In this document: positions 31,538-43,700 of the stretch, in pieces
Numbering within the stretch: position 1 is the stretch's first letter
Layout: every line of letters starts with the position of its first letter
Assembly (NCBI GenBank): GCA_973895155.1
Contig: OZ316899.1
Span: 12,772,001 to 12,836,000 of the forward strand
Length of the DNA stretch: 64,000 nucleotides
From: Marsupella aquatica
Taxonomy: Eukaryota > Marchantiophyta
Direction: 5' to 3'
The notes under the pieces: model-generated
Seen by the model: only the letters and a program-made list of their open reading frames with translations
What the model was told of the DNA's origin: nothing
Databases searched by the model: none
Made by a program: the position numbers and the translations under genes

Positions 31538-33815
31538 CATGCCCAATGGAAGGACCCTTGCCCCGTTTGCTAATCCGATAGCTCGGGCTGTGGGTTGATA
31601 CGTGAGGTATCCTAACTTGACTGATGTTTCCTCAGTCATGATGTTGACTCCCGCTCCTCCGTCTACGAGAACCATCTTGATGGTACAATTATTGATTTCA
31701 ATTGAGATGTTCGGCGCTCCTAGGTCCTCGCATATCATGTTGCAGTCCGCAATCCCAACTCGGAGTAGTCGCCGACCCGTAAGCAACTCCCTTAGTTGCC
31801 ATCGGTACTATGGATTGTTCTGCAGTAGTTGCCCTACCATTGCTATAACCGGGCAACTCTTAACGTCTTCCTTAATATCATAGTCCTCCTTCTTTTCTTC
31901 CTTTGGTTGCTGCTTGGCTTCCTCCTCCTACTTTTCTTGCTCCTGTCGCTGGGCGGCCTCGGTTGCTTTGATGTCCTTATCGATTGCCTTCTGATATTCT
32001 CGCGCTTCGTAGGCCTCCAATTGTTTCTTGACCAATTCTTCGATGCGGGGGTAAAATAGCTTCGGGTTGTCCCGACGGTAGTCATCATCCTTCTCCGGGG
32101 GTATATCTATCGCTGGCTGCACCGGAGTAGTATCTTGCTTTTTCCTGCATTTCTCTTCCTGTTTCTCTTCCTTCCGCTTGACTCTTGTTGACACTCGGTA
32201 GCACTCAGCCTTGTCCGATGGATTAGGGTGTTCTGCTACGTCCACCAGATTTACCCACTCGGTGTTGTCATCTTGCCATTCCACAACAATCGTTTGGACG
32301 ACTGCATCGCTCGTGGCCGGTCCGCCCTCGGCTGGTCTTGTTGCGTTTGTTCGAGTGGCTATTACAAATGGACAGTTGGCCATGGAGTGAGCTCCCATTT
32401 TGCAAACTTGACATAGTGGTGTGCCTCGGCCATCCCCCTGCCGTCTTGGTTTGGTGCATTCCCTCGCAAAGTGGCCTGGCTTCTCACAGTTGTAACAAAC
32501 TGGGGATCGCCAAATCCCTGGCTTAGGAGGAATGCTCGGGTTACTGATAACTTGGAAACTTCTGCCATTGTTTGGGTAGGGGTATGCAGTTCTACCTGCT
32601 AAGTTACGCGGACCCACCATTGAAATATGATACACCGAATCAAGAGGATCTTCAAAGAAATACTCCGTGGACTCCGATTCAGGTCCCAGGTTGTCAACAT
32701 CATCTAATTCCACTTGGTGGACTCGGTTCTTCCATCTTGGGCATTCCTGCACGACATGCCCAGATTGGAAGCACTTTGAACACCACGCATGGGCTCGGGT
32801 CTTAGGTGGCTTCTTCTTCTCCACCGGCTTTTCTACGAGATGTACTGACAATGCTTTGAGACGATCGGTGTTTTGGTTAAGCTTGTCTATTTTGGCAGCC
32901 TTTGGATTGGGTATCGCTCGTCAAACATGGGGCTTGATTTTCCCCTCCTTAACCCGCCTCTTCTTCTTCTTGCCCCGGCTCTCGCTCTCCAAATCACTTC
33001 CTGATGAGCTAGAAGTGGAGGATCCGCTGGTCGAAGTTGAATCCGAACTAGATTTTGTCTCCGAACTGGATGAGGTCGAACAATGTTTCTTCTTCTTCTT
33101 GCGTTTCTTCTTCTTCTCGTCGTCCAATTTGGAGTCACTGTCACTGAAGGTCTCGTACTTGCCTTCTTGCGGCACGCCCGTTGGCTTTGCCGGGAGTTAT
33201 AAGTGGACTCCCGGTAGGTTTCGGCGCACGCTATGGCTACTTGCATTGAAATTGGGTTATTTTGGCGCACCCAGAATTGCATATTTGTGGGCAAACCATG
33301 GAGGAACCACGTAAGCTGGAGAGCATCACCTGGCCTAGGCCGGATTTTGGCAGCAAGTTTCTGAAACTTCTAAATGAACTTTCGCAGGGACTCCTTCTTT
33401 CCCATGTGAAGCTGGTCGATCTTTAATAAAGAACTTTGCTCTGATCCAATGGCGCGAAACTCTTGTAGCAACGCAGCTTGGAATTGTGCCCATGTAATCC
33501 CGGGTGGCAGCGAATTGTACCATGGACAAGCTTCTCCCCGCATCACTCCGGGGAGGACGTTAGCTTAATGGCATCTTCCCCGTTGGCCTTAGCAGTGGCT
33601 TCAAACTCATCCAACCATTCATCCGGATCATCCCCATGACGCCCTTTGAAAGGTCGATAATGAAACCGTGACCGTTGTGATATTTATGGGGGAGCTTGGG
33701 CAGCGCGAGCCACAGCTGGTGGGGCAGTTGCCATAGGTACCGGTGGCGGTGGTGCAGCAGGGACTGGAGCAGGACCGGTTGGACCGGACCCCGAAGGTCC
33801 CGGTGGTATGTTCAT
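31538..33815 (-). pseudogene. gag: gag-protease of element C (broken)
   Basis: The ATG at 33815 begins the frame MNIPPGPSG. A capsid region, a Lys/Ser-rich stretch (32921-33175) and three zinc knuckles follow, in one open stretch at 31928-32851 (CSKCFQSGHVVQEC, CYNCEKPGHFAREC, CQVCKMGAHSMANC). Then come a Glu/Lys-rich linker and the protease centre DGGAGVN near 31655. An in-frame TGA at 32921-32923 lies at the same place as the TGA of element A at 23105. There is a TAG near 31928, and frame breaks lie upstream of 33300. The frame joins across element A to 2449. Confidence 0.85.
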
Positions 33816-34028
33816 TCACCGAGGCGATTGCAAATCCTTCGATCCTGAAGAGTCGGAGCTTGTTGTGGTTGCACTCTCTCGTTCGCTGGTCAATCTCCTC
33901 AAGTAAGCTGCTTGAGAACGAGTGACGGGCATTTACTCGTACAAATGCGATGGTTAGTAGCTCACAAGGGCCTGGTGTATTCTGTCCAGGTGCACCCGCA
34001 CATGTCTCCCCTCTACTACACGTAGAGT

Positions 34029-34048
34029 GCCCCCTCCATCTAGCACCA
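34029..34048 (-). other. Primer binding site of element C
   Basis: The minus strand reads TGGTGCTAGATGG, 13 bases after the LTR end. It differs from A and B by one C-to-T change. Confidence 0.7.
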
Positions 34049-34221
34049 AAAACAAAGGCTATGTCACGTCGTCAGCCTAGGCCTTAACCCGGGCTTTGGC
34101 TTAGACAGGCACATCCTTCATCAAAATGAGGGTTCGGGCAGGGAGGGAGGCACGAAATGCACCTAACTCACGTAAACTAGCGCTAAGTGCGCCTATTGTC
34201 ATATACGGACACCTCCTAGGT

Positions 34222-34248
34222 ATGGTTTGTGTTCCACCGTCGGAACGT
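34222..34248 (-). other. Conserved LTR hairpin motif (element C)
   Basis: Stem GTTCC/GGAAC with a 6-base loop on the minus strand, followed by ACAAACCATACCTA. Confidence 0.55.
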
Positions 34249-34952
34249 ACCTCAGTCAATAGTAGGATCGACCCCGGCTTATAGGCTTCTAAGCCTTCGT
34301 GTTGTCCGCCTTTGATCCGGATTCGATGATATGGGTACTCAACCCGGGCTTGCAACCACTTACCCGCAAGCTGCACCCCGTGCACGACTTGGGTAGTGCG
34401 TTCTGCCAAGCGTTGGCACCTATACACGAGATTCACACATACATACGCACAAGCATACAATCTCGATTTACACAAAGGAAATAATGGGAAAGGATTTTAC
34501 TACATAGGAGACATGCGTACACTTAGTTGACCCGAAAGCTCTGGAATGAACAGGTCCAAGGCCGAGGGTGTACACTACAACAGAGCCCAGCTCCGCACTT
34601 GCCCAACAAGCTTAGTCCTATGCCCTCCCCTTGGTACTCTTTCACTCCCAGAGGTCGGGACTCCCCGCACATACCGCGGATGTCCAACAGTGAGACTAAA
34701 AACCCCCCCTTGCCTCTACCGAGGGGTGCGCTAAATACTAAGGGCCGAGGAACGGAGTGCCCTCGCGCCCAAAGATTTGCTAACTAAGGTCCTAACTAAG
34801 CTGGCTGTCAGGCCGGAAAACGACTTGTCTTATTAGAAGATCCTAATCTACGCAAGCTGGACAGCATGACAGTGCTGCTTTAACTAGGGCAGGTGCTTGT
34901 CCCTATTGCCTGATTTAGCTATTCCTAACTCTATTTTAATCCTACTCCGCCG

Positions 34953-37015
34953 CTAATGCCTGGCACGCTTGCCAGAGCCGCCTGAGTGGGAGCGGCTATC
35001 CCGCTGCCTTCTGAGTCTGTCGGCGTCCTGCTTGAGTAGCTGGACCTGGTCCAGCAGAGATTCATTCTCCCGCTTCGCCGCGTCTGCCTCTTCTGCGGCC
35101 TCCTGGCATGCCTCCTCTAGTTGTTGGGTGTCGCTCGTCAGCTTATCCACCAACTGGGCCTGTTTCGTGGCTTCTCCTTGAAGCCGCACCACCTCTGCCT
35201 TCAGGGTGTCAATCTCGGTCGTGTCCCGCTGAGACCTAGAGTCAGCTTCCTCTAGATCCTTTTGCCAACTGACGGCTTGTCCCTTCAAACCGTCAATCTT
35301 GGTCCGGAGCCAAGCAATCTTGGCATCCTTTCCGAGCCCGACCTGTTCTGCTAAAGCTGCTCGGGCCCTAGCCTCGACAACCTGGTCCTTCGTGGCCGTT
35401 ACCTGAGGCCGCAGTTGCTGGAGTTCAGCCTCCAGGGTTGTCACTTCGTCCTTCAGGTAGGCAGACTCAACCCACTATCGCTCTATTCTCTGCGCTGGCT
35501 CTGCCTGCGCATGTCCTGCCCTTACAGCCGCAACCAACTCCCTGTTGAAGAAGTAGGCCACCCTCCGGGCCATGTATTCCCCTGTGTCCCGAGAAATCTG
35601 TTGAGAGAAATCTCCCAACAACCCGTTCATAAATGTGCCCGGCGCAAAGAGTTTCGGATGGTCTAGACTGTGTCCATCTGGATTTGGGCACGAGCAGACT
35701 CCAACCCACGCGGGAGTAGGAGTGGATACATCCAGCCCTTGAGGTAAGTTGGTTGAAGGGGCTGGTTCCACTGGAGGTGAGCGGTTCTCCTGCACAACCG
35801 CGGGGGGTGGCGGAATATCCTCGGCCACCGTGGCATCTGCTTCGGGTATGGCTTCATCCGGCCCAACTTCGATTGCATTGCCATGATTGATCGCGTCTAA
35901 GGTCGCGATAACGTCTATGGGTATGCTTGGTGGGGTGGCAGCGGCGGGTTGCGGGGCTGGGGTAGTAGGCCTTGCAGTTGCCAGACTTTGGGCCTTGGGC
36001 TGCGGTTGCCTGACCTGGGTGGGAACACCCATTTTGACGGGGTCAGCTCGGGCTCGTTGATACGCGGGAGGCTGCGGTGGTCAAAATGAGCGTACCACTC
36101 GATGATGATTTCAATGTGGCTAGCGAAGTACGCCCTTCCGCCAAGGTACAAAGTCTTTCTCCTCTACTCCATCTCCTTGTGGAACTTCTTGACAAAGAAG
36201 GACGCCCACTACCTGGGCCGATAGTTCTCCACCTGGATGACCTGGGCGGCCGATATTTTGCCTCTGAGTTCCATCATGTGGAGGGCATACCGCTGGAACT
36301 CCAGGCGTTCTGCTACCTCCAGGATGAGGCACGTCCTCATTAAGAACCCATTGTCCACTACCCCCTCGGCCGAGAAGCTAGAGGACTGGCACTTAGCTCC
36401 CTTGCCCCCAGGAGCCCCCGACTCTACTTGGTTTATCCCCTCGGGTAAACTGCATTCACCATGGATTGTACTCGGAGAGGTGGTGGGACCGGTGGTGGGG
36501 ACCGGTTCGGTTGAGGCCGAGGAGGTGTAGGTGCGGGTACGGGTACGGGCACGGGTTGGCGGGCACTGGTCATTGATGGTAGAGTTGCCATGAAGTTCTG
36601 CAGGTGCCAGTGGAGGTTTTCCGAACCAAGTGTCAACGGCCCTGTCGACCGGGTAGTGTTGAACTCACTGTTGATGATAGCCCGGACCTGAGCGTGGATG
36701 TGGTTGAAGTGGTGCCGCTGCAAGTCGATCGTGCCCGGGATATTGAAGACCTCATCCGGAAGCCAAAACAATGCCTCCCAAAAGCCAATGTATTTGCCTC
36801 CATCGAAGAAGTACCCTGATACCTCTTCGGGTTGGTAAAGCTCACTCTGGGACGGGTACTCAAAGTTAAGGAGATAGTGGTGGCGGCCTGCTAGGCGGAT
36901 GGCTCTCTCGTATTGGCGTTCGATCTCGTATCGGCGCGGGTTGGCATGTTTCAATGATAGACAGGAACTGTGTCCAGAATCGTATGGCCGAACTAGAAAG
37001 GATTGTGTGCAACAT
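34953..37015 (-). pseudogene. LTR-encoded ORF of element C (deleted and frame-shifted)
   Basis: The ATG at 37015 matches the A start at 2928. Loss of about 20 bp near 36955 shifts the frame. The following block (36954 to about 36450) keeps the N-terminal region, including CGA where A has the TGA at 3030. A deletion of about 540 bp removes the LPW and part of the FGLPEG region. The C-terminal half remains in two stretches, 35475-36032 (Pro/Ala linker and the HPKLFAPGTFMNG block) and 34953-35444 (coiled coil ending GSGKRARH), separated by a TAG near 35475. A relic. Confidence 0.7.
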
Positions 37016-37113
37016 TGAGAGGAGATAGCAGGTGACTAAGGATAAGCGAGAGAGCTGGGGTTGAAGCTGGCGCGTGGACTGAAGAACTGGTGCACTGCAA
37101 AGGATCGGCCCCC

Positions 37114-37120
37114 TTTTATA
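37114..37120 (-). promoter_or_regulatory. TATA box of the element C LTR
   Basis: The minus strand reads TATAAAA and then GGGGG, about 100 bases before the ATG at 37015. It is the same box as at 2822 in element A. Confidence 0.6.
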
Positions 37121-37493
37121 CCGTGAGAGCTCGTCGATCGCCCGACGCCTCCTCGTCGCTTATAGGCCGAGCCTTTCACGCTCGCAGTGTACCAGCCACT
37201 TTGTCGGTCCGGGTCAGCTTGTGTCAGTGGCTGCCTCCCGGAGTTCGTTATACGGACCTGAGGGAGGGGGAAAGGGGGCCCATTACACGCTCGCAACCTG
37301 GGCATACGAATGGCGACCCGCTACCAGTCCGAACATGAATTCCCCTTATTGACTAATGATTTCCTACTCATAATGGCTACCTAAATACTGTCGTTATGCT
37401 AATAATAATAGCCTAAGATACCCCTAATGCGTATGCTAAGCGCGGTTAGATCGAATCACTCATTACCCGCCGTATCGGTGATGTCACAACGCC

Positions 37494-38462
37494 AACCGGC
37501 TCAAGAGGTAGCAGAATGGCCGCTCCAAATCCAACTCGGGCAGGTCTGGCAAGCGTGCCAGACATTAGTGGCAAAGTAGGTTTAGGATAGAGTTAGAATT
37601 AGGGAAGTCAGACAATAAGGACAAGCGCCAAAACTAGTTGGCGGCGCTATCCTATCCGACCGACCTTTGTAGTTTAGAATCTTAGAATAAGACACGTCAT
37701 TTTACGGCCTGACAGTTAGCAAAGTTTAGAATCTTGGATACCATAGATTTGGGCACGTGGCCGCTCTGGGTCCCGGCTCTTAGTATTTAGTGAACCCCCC
37801 AAGGCGGGGGGAATTTTAGTTTCAGAACCGGGTATCCGTAGGATGTGCGAGGAGTCCCGACCTTTGTGAGTGAAAGAGCATCAAGGAGGGAGGGTACAAC
37901 TAAGCTCGTTGGGCGAGTGTGAAGCCGGGCTCCGTTGAGTGTACGCCTTTTTGTTGTTGGGCTTGTTCACTCAAGAGATGTTGAGTCAACCATGTATATG
38001 TGTATGACGGATTCTGAAGTAAAGTCTTTTCCCACTATTTCCTTCGTGTAAACCAAGATTGAATGATTGTGAATTCAGTTGCATGTATCAATCTCGTATA
38101 CGGGTAGAGAATGCTTGGCCAAACGCATTATCCAAGTTGGGCACAGGGTGTCAGCCCCGGAATGTGGTTGCGAGCCCGGGTTGGACACCCGTATCATCGG
38201 ATCCGGATTAGAGGCAGACAGCACAAAGGCTTAGAAGTCCTTAAGCCAGGGTCAATCCAGTTATCAACTTAAGGTACATTCTGGCGGTGGAACACAAACT
38301 ATATCCATGATATTTATGTAAGTAGGACTAGGCGCACTTAGCGCTAGATTACGGGAGTAAGGTTCAGTTTGCACATCCCTCCTTGCCCGAACCCTCAAAA
38401 CTAATGAAGATTATGTCTGTCCAAGCCAAAATTCGTGTAAGGACGAAGCTTTTGGCATGACA
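37494..38462 (+). repeat. Divergent A-like LTR fragment (A2), 3' part
   Basis: It begins inside an LTR ORF end (a GKRARH-type C-terminus and TAG near 37566), then follows the non-coding part of the A LTR with many changes, and ends GGCATGACA at 38462. No primer binding site follows, so it is the end of a 3' LTR or a solo LTR. Element C is inserted in it. About 100 bp of unassigned sequence separate it from the next element. Confidence 0.7.
38276..38303 (+). other. Conserved LTR hairpin motif (A2 LTR)
   Basis: TTCTGGCGGTGGAA then CACAAAC. The stem is kept although the flanks have diverged. Confidence 0.5.
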
Positions 38463-38565
38463 ACTAGGTTGCTTGCTCAAGGTATTCCGTGGAGGAGTTC
38501 GAGCACCAGGGGCACTTAGGCGTGAGTGCTGGGATTGGTGAGGGCGCTGGGTGGCAAGGTCCACC

Positions 38566-39067
38566 ACTGCTATGGATTATGCGACCAAGTGGGTAGAGGC
38601 CAGGCCAACGACAAAGGATGATGCCGTCACCACGGCTTGTTTTATGTATGAGCAAATTCTTACCAAGTATGGAGCACCCCTAGAATTAGTAAGTGATAGA
38701 GGAACTCATTTCTTGAATGATATAGTCAGTCGTTTAAATGAGCATTACCTAGTACATCATCAGCCTACCACTCCTTACCACCCAAAGGCAAATGGGCTGA
38801 CAGAACGAGCAAATGGCATCATAGGTAAGATCCTAAACAAGACAGTGGCCCAAAACAAAATTGATTGGGATGACAAATTGTTTGCTGATGGTTTTGCTTA
38901 CAATTTAGCCTACAAGTCAACCATCAGCCATACACCCTTCTTCTTAACCTTCGGACAGGAAGCCCTAATACCCATACAACTTGAGATTCCTACATTTCAA
39001 GTTACAATTAAGGAGAGATCTTCAGAGGAAGAAAGCCTAAGAGAGCGAGAATACAAATTAGAGGCGT
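38566..39067 (+). pseudogene. Element B2: integrase fragment of a B-like pol
   Basis: An open stretch of about 165 codons, very close to element B integrase. It keeps the first catalytic Asp (DYATKWVEA), the second (VSDRGTHF) and the Glu (NGLTERANG), and runs to the region after the core. It starts abruptly at about 38566 and is cut at about 39067 by the 3' end of a LINE. The matching element resumes on the far side of the LINE at 46766, but inside an LTR, so about 1 kb of pol end and LTR start is missing at the LINE site. Confidence 0.8.
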
Positions 39068-39290
39068 TTTTTCCAATAAAACCCGCAAAAACCCACAGAA
39101 AGGGGGGCCAAAGCCAGACAAGGCTATTGAATCAAGCCAAAAGAGACCAAAAAGAACTGCCAAGAACCCAAGCTCCATGTCAAAGCAGTAAAAGCTCAGA
39201 CCCATATAGAGAGTAGTCACCGGGATCAGTAGACCACTCCGCAAATGGGTATCAAGACCAAACCTCATTCTATTGACCTAAACTAAGTAT

Positions 39291-40631
39291 TCATCTATAA
39301 AGCCAAGCATTTGTACGCGTTATCCAGCTCAGTTCTTCCTTACCAACTAATTCTTTGAGCCTGAAAAGTCTAGTATGTTTCCTGCTAGGGCCTGAAGCCT
39401 CACATAGACCATGAAGAGAATCCAGGAAATCAGACAAGACCAGGTTCATGTTGAAGATACAAGTCTGCCTAGAATTAAAAACCTGTTTGTTTCTAGCTAG
39501 CCATAAAGCCAACAAAGTGTGGAAAATCATAAAAAAAATTGAGGGATTTAGTAACTCCATGGTTTCCTCGTAGTTCCAATGTGGCAAAGAGATCAACTTG
39601 TTGCCAATTGAGAGTGCCCAAATTTGTTTGACCAACCAAGGTCCAGCAGCGTTGAGCAAAAGAGCAAGAAAAAAAGAGATGCAGGATTGTCTCCAAAACA
39701 TTGGAGCAAAGCAAGCAGCGGCCTTCTCCTTTTCCAATCCTCACAGCTCTAACCCCGGTAAAAAGACCTTGTGCTACAATTCTCCAGAGAAAAGTGCATG
39801 CTTTGAGAGGAAGATCGGCTGACCAGAGAGAGATCCAAATCTTGTTCTAGTTTAGTTCAGAGCGAGAGCGGCCCCAAATCCTATTGAGCCTGATAAAGTC
39901 AGAGCCTTTAGGTCTCAATAACTGGTACATACTTGCATTGGGCAAATAATTTTTTTCCAGCCGCTCCTCCTTGTCCAACCAGCACCATTGTGTGGCTCAA
40001 GACCTGAAAGGGCCCCTAGCATCTGAAGTGCCCTGAATTTTCCGATGAAAAGCAGGCACAACTCCTGAATCCTCCACTCGAAACCTCTGATATGAGACAG
40101 CTTGCCTGTGTAGTAGTATAAGACCGAGTCATGTTCTCCCTGAAGGTCTGCAATTTTCCTGATACCTATTCTTCCAAAGAGCTTAATCATCAAGCAAAGA
40201 GTAGGATCATCCAACTGCTGAAAATTCTCAAAACATTCGAGCACTTCTTCAATGCTCCACCAACTTGCAACACTAGATGACACCAGGGAGAAAATAAGAT
40301 GAGAACGTAATGATTCCCAGGCCTTCCACAATCCCCCAGTGTAATGAAGGTGGCCAAAAGAAAGAGGGTAGCTGAGCAATAGAAGATCAGAAAGAGAGTA
40401 ATTGTTCTGCCTAATGTGTTTTGGATTCCTCCATTTTGCCATGCTGAGATTTGTTTCAAATAGGGAAGTCCATTCAGATGTCTTCAGATCTAAAGCTCTG
40501 ATAAACCATTGGCATAGTAGAGCATCAAATGACTTCTAAAGTCTTTGAAGCCAAGATCGCCATCAATTTTGGGTCTAGCATTGTTTTCCATGCAACCAAA
40601 GGAATCTTCCTACCACCACCAGCATTGTAGT
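39291..40631 (-). pseudogene. LINE ORF2, C-terminal part with zf-RVT-like region
   Basis: This is the continuation of the LINE RT protein after the solo LTR. Near 40500-40620 it has the block around GRKIPLVAWKTM and LASKTL that follows the RT palm in plant L1 elements. Near 39640-39744 is a zinc-binding motif C-x2-C...H-x4-C (CLLCSNVLETILHLFFSC) and then the Trp-rich tail. Several stops and frame breaks are present. It ends at 39291, leaving about 220 bp of 3' untranslated region. Confidence 0.75.
40627..40631. repeat. Target site duplication of the solo LTR, left copy (GTAGT)
   Basis: GTAGT before TGTGATGCC; the right copy at 45304-45308 is GTAGC. Four of five bases match. Confidence 0.65.
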
Positions 40632-40749
40632 TGTGATGCCTAGCCAGGAACCATTAGGCCAGTTTAAATAGTAAAATCAGGAGTGTACCCTAGGAAACAC
40701 CTTAGTATAGTAACAAAAACAGGGAAAATATAAACAATTAAGGGTGACT

Positions 40750-43700
40750 ATGGAACCCGAGCCGAGGCCGAAAGTAAGGACGCCGAGGGAGGGAACACGA
40801 TTAGGGTTAGGGCGCACTAAGTACCGGCGGCTATGGGTAACCAACGGGAAGGAAGAGCAGCCAGAGGGGGGGTAAGGACCGATCGCAAGGAATGGCGGCT
40901 CATTTGCAAGCACGAGCCAAGCGGACGACTACGGGAGGCCAACTACTGTTCGCTGCTCAAGCAAGCACTCGGGGTGGAAGCAGATCAACTCAAGAAGGGT
41001 ATGAGCAACGTCAATCAAGCTGCTCATTTTTGGGGATGCCTGTTAGAACGGGCAACTGAGTACATTGGGACCCTAAACAAGAATTCAGCCGTAATGAGTT
41101 CTCCTCCTAAGAAGGCAGACTTCTGTAGCTCCCACAGCCGAGCGAGCTCTTGCCGTTCTCGAGCCGCTCTCTCTGATTCTTCGTCCTTGAGAACATAATA
41201 GTTGGCATCCGGGAGGCCATCAACCGCTGCAACGACATACACTAGGAGTTGAAGGGTAGCACGGAGGGGTGGATGAAGGCAACCGTGCTAGGAGAAACAT
41301 CCACGGCAGCCACTATGAAGAGGAAAGGGAACAACAATGAAGAAGCCACCCCTGCAAAAAGAACGAGGTCGGCGGCACCCAAGAAACTAGCAAAGCAGGG
41401 AAGCAGGAGGCAGGCGGAAGCCGAAGAGGAGGAGGTCAACCCCGTCAATGCCGTTCCAACAAGAGATGACACTTGGAAAGGCTGGGCGGCGACCCTCCCC
41501 GAGGAGGTGCAATTACACTTTGCACGAGAAGAGGATGCATGCTTTACGGCTATGCAGACTTGGAAATACCAGGGCTTCATGGCCGGATCCAGCTTGGAAG
41601 CCTTCGTAAAGTTACCATGGCTGAAGCCGGAGGTGCCGGATTCAGACTTACTAGAATTCGTGGGATCATGGGAGCCCGAGACCAATTCCACAAGGGTGCA
41701 TGGGAAGGATTTCTATCTCACTCCCCGGGTGATTGCCAAAGTGTTTGGCTTGCCGATGGGCAATAAGACCAAAGTAGATACCAGGAAGACCTTGCCAGAC
41801 AAGGAGTTCCGGTCGTTTCTACGGCCATCAACAAAGAATGGCTTCTTCCGAAACACCTGCACAAACCTGCACATAGGAGAAATGATCGATTTCTTGCGGG
41901 TGACCATGCATTGCAACTTGCCAAGGGCAGAGATCGGCAAGGCACAGGTCTATCTGGCGGAGAGGCCAGACCCAAGCTGGGACTACAACGGGTACCTCCT
42001 CACCCAACTAAAGAAGATCTTGAAGGAGGAACAGCTGGTGATCGGCATGGGAAGCGTGTCCTGGCTTGGCTATCATATGCCGCTGTTGTGCCGGTATGCC
42101 CAAAGTCAGATATTCGCCCCGGTACTTCCCCTGCAGGTAAGAGCACTAGAGGAGGTTCCGGAACCGAGGCCGGCAACAGAGAAACCGACCCAGCCCGACA
42201 GTCCTACAATCGAGCAGGTGTTTAGGCCAAGGAAGGAGGACTTGCCAATGCAGCAACCAGGCATGCAGAATCTGCTGAAATTGCTGGAGAAGGAAAGGAG
42301 AACGGCAACGGCAACGGGACCGGTACAAAATACTGCTCCCAAAGTTGGCCTTAGCCAACTTACCAGGGAAAACCCCTTTACCGGGGTCAAGGAGAGAAGG
42401 AGGCCGGAACACGAGTCAGGAGTCCAAATGTATGTAGGAGCTTCAAGTCCCAAAGCCGAGGAAAAGCAGCCTGAAGCTCCTAGTCGCAACAGGGAGAAGA
42501 AGAGATCAACGTGGAATCCGGAGGAACCAGGACCCGTGATCTGTGAGGCCATGTTCACGGCAAGACCAGGATAGCAGCGGGGGGAGCCGGTAGTCCAAGC
42601 CGAGGAGGAGGCGGTAGAAGGCTACGACAATGATGACTCCGGCTACGGGTCAGACCATCATGTTCTAGGAATAAGGACCTATGGCAGGTTCATCCCCACG
42701 CTTCCAAGAGTAGTTTGAGGGGACCCGACCCAACAGAGCAGCCCCGAGTCTCCCCCACCAGATGTCGCTCCCCCAAGCTTTGACGGCATAAAACAGATGG
42801 CACAGGAATTTCAGGAACAACTCAGGGAGGAAGAAGAGGCAGCCCTGGCTAGGGAGAAAGATTTACTAGGAGGAGAATGGCCAGAGGACATCAGGCGGCT
42901 TGCAGAAAAACAAAGCAGCCCTCCAGCCATGATAGAAGAAATCCGCAAGGCGGCTTGGGAACAAAGGCCGCGGTGGATGATGCCGATGACTTCTACTCAC
43001 TCCGCCTATGCTAAAGAACGAGCCATGGAGTATGGGGGAGATGTGTGGGGAACTTGCGCTCAGCATCTTTGGGGAGGAGTTGGAGCAGGGACCCTTTTTC
43101 AGAGGGAAATGTTGGAGAAGCGCCAATTAGAAGAAGCGGTGGCTTTGGAGAGAAGCAAGAAGGACGAGGTCATCCGTCGGCTTAGGGCAAGGGAAGCCAA
43201 GGTAGAAGACCTGAAGGCAACCAAGAAAGCCCAAGATGAACTGCGGATTAAGCGGCATGAGCTCAACATCATGCAGGGGCAATTGGATACTGCGCAGTCT
43301 GATAATCAGATTATCAAGGATAAACTAACTCGGACCCAAGGAGAGTTGGCCGATGCGATCAAGGAGAGGGAGAAGTGGAAGCGAGAGCTGAGGGACGCAG
43401 AGAAGGCCCACATAGCAGCCAACAACCGGGCCATGGCGGAAACCCAAAGAAGGGAGAGGGCATTGAAGGGGGAGCTCGAGGATATCCGCGAGGCCCTTGA
43501 GCAGAAGGAAACCGAGTTAGGAAAATCCTATCAGGCGATCATTGTGCTACGACAGGAGCTCGCATCCATGACGGCCAGTTTCAAGGCGGACCTCTGTGAG
43601 AAAGACGACCAGCTCGACCAGACTTATGCCAAGATGAATAAAATGGAGTTTGAGGTCGTAACGGAGCTCGACAAGGAGCTACGAGCAACCCAGGAAGAGA

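Larger units (their letters stand above)
31538..37488 (-). mobile_element. Element C: 5' half (5' LTR, primer site, gag, protease start)
   Basis: Minus-strand A-family element whose pol continues at 2449-1 after removal of element A. It holds a 5' LTR (37488 to 34062), a primer site near 34048, gag from 33815 and the protease up to 31538. The outer end is TGTGACATCACCG at 37488, next to ACGCC and then a divergent A-like LTR. The 3' LTR is outside the window, so its target duplication cannot be checked. Confidence 0.9.
34062..37488 (-). repeat. 5' LTR of element C (3427 bp)
   Basis: Ends TGTCACGTC (34062) and GATGTCACA (37488) on the plus strand. It aligns along its length with A's LTR but lacks about 540 bp of the LTR ORF (joined near 36448) and about 20 bp near its start. 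It keeps the TATA box, the hairpin motif and the coiled-coil ORF end. Confidence 0.9.

Noticed and set aside
38463-38565. About 100 bp between the A2 LTR end and the B2 integrase as part of either element
   Set aside because: It matches neither the A nor the B elements in this window; too short to classify.
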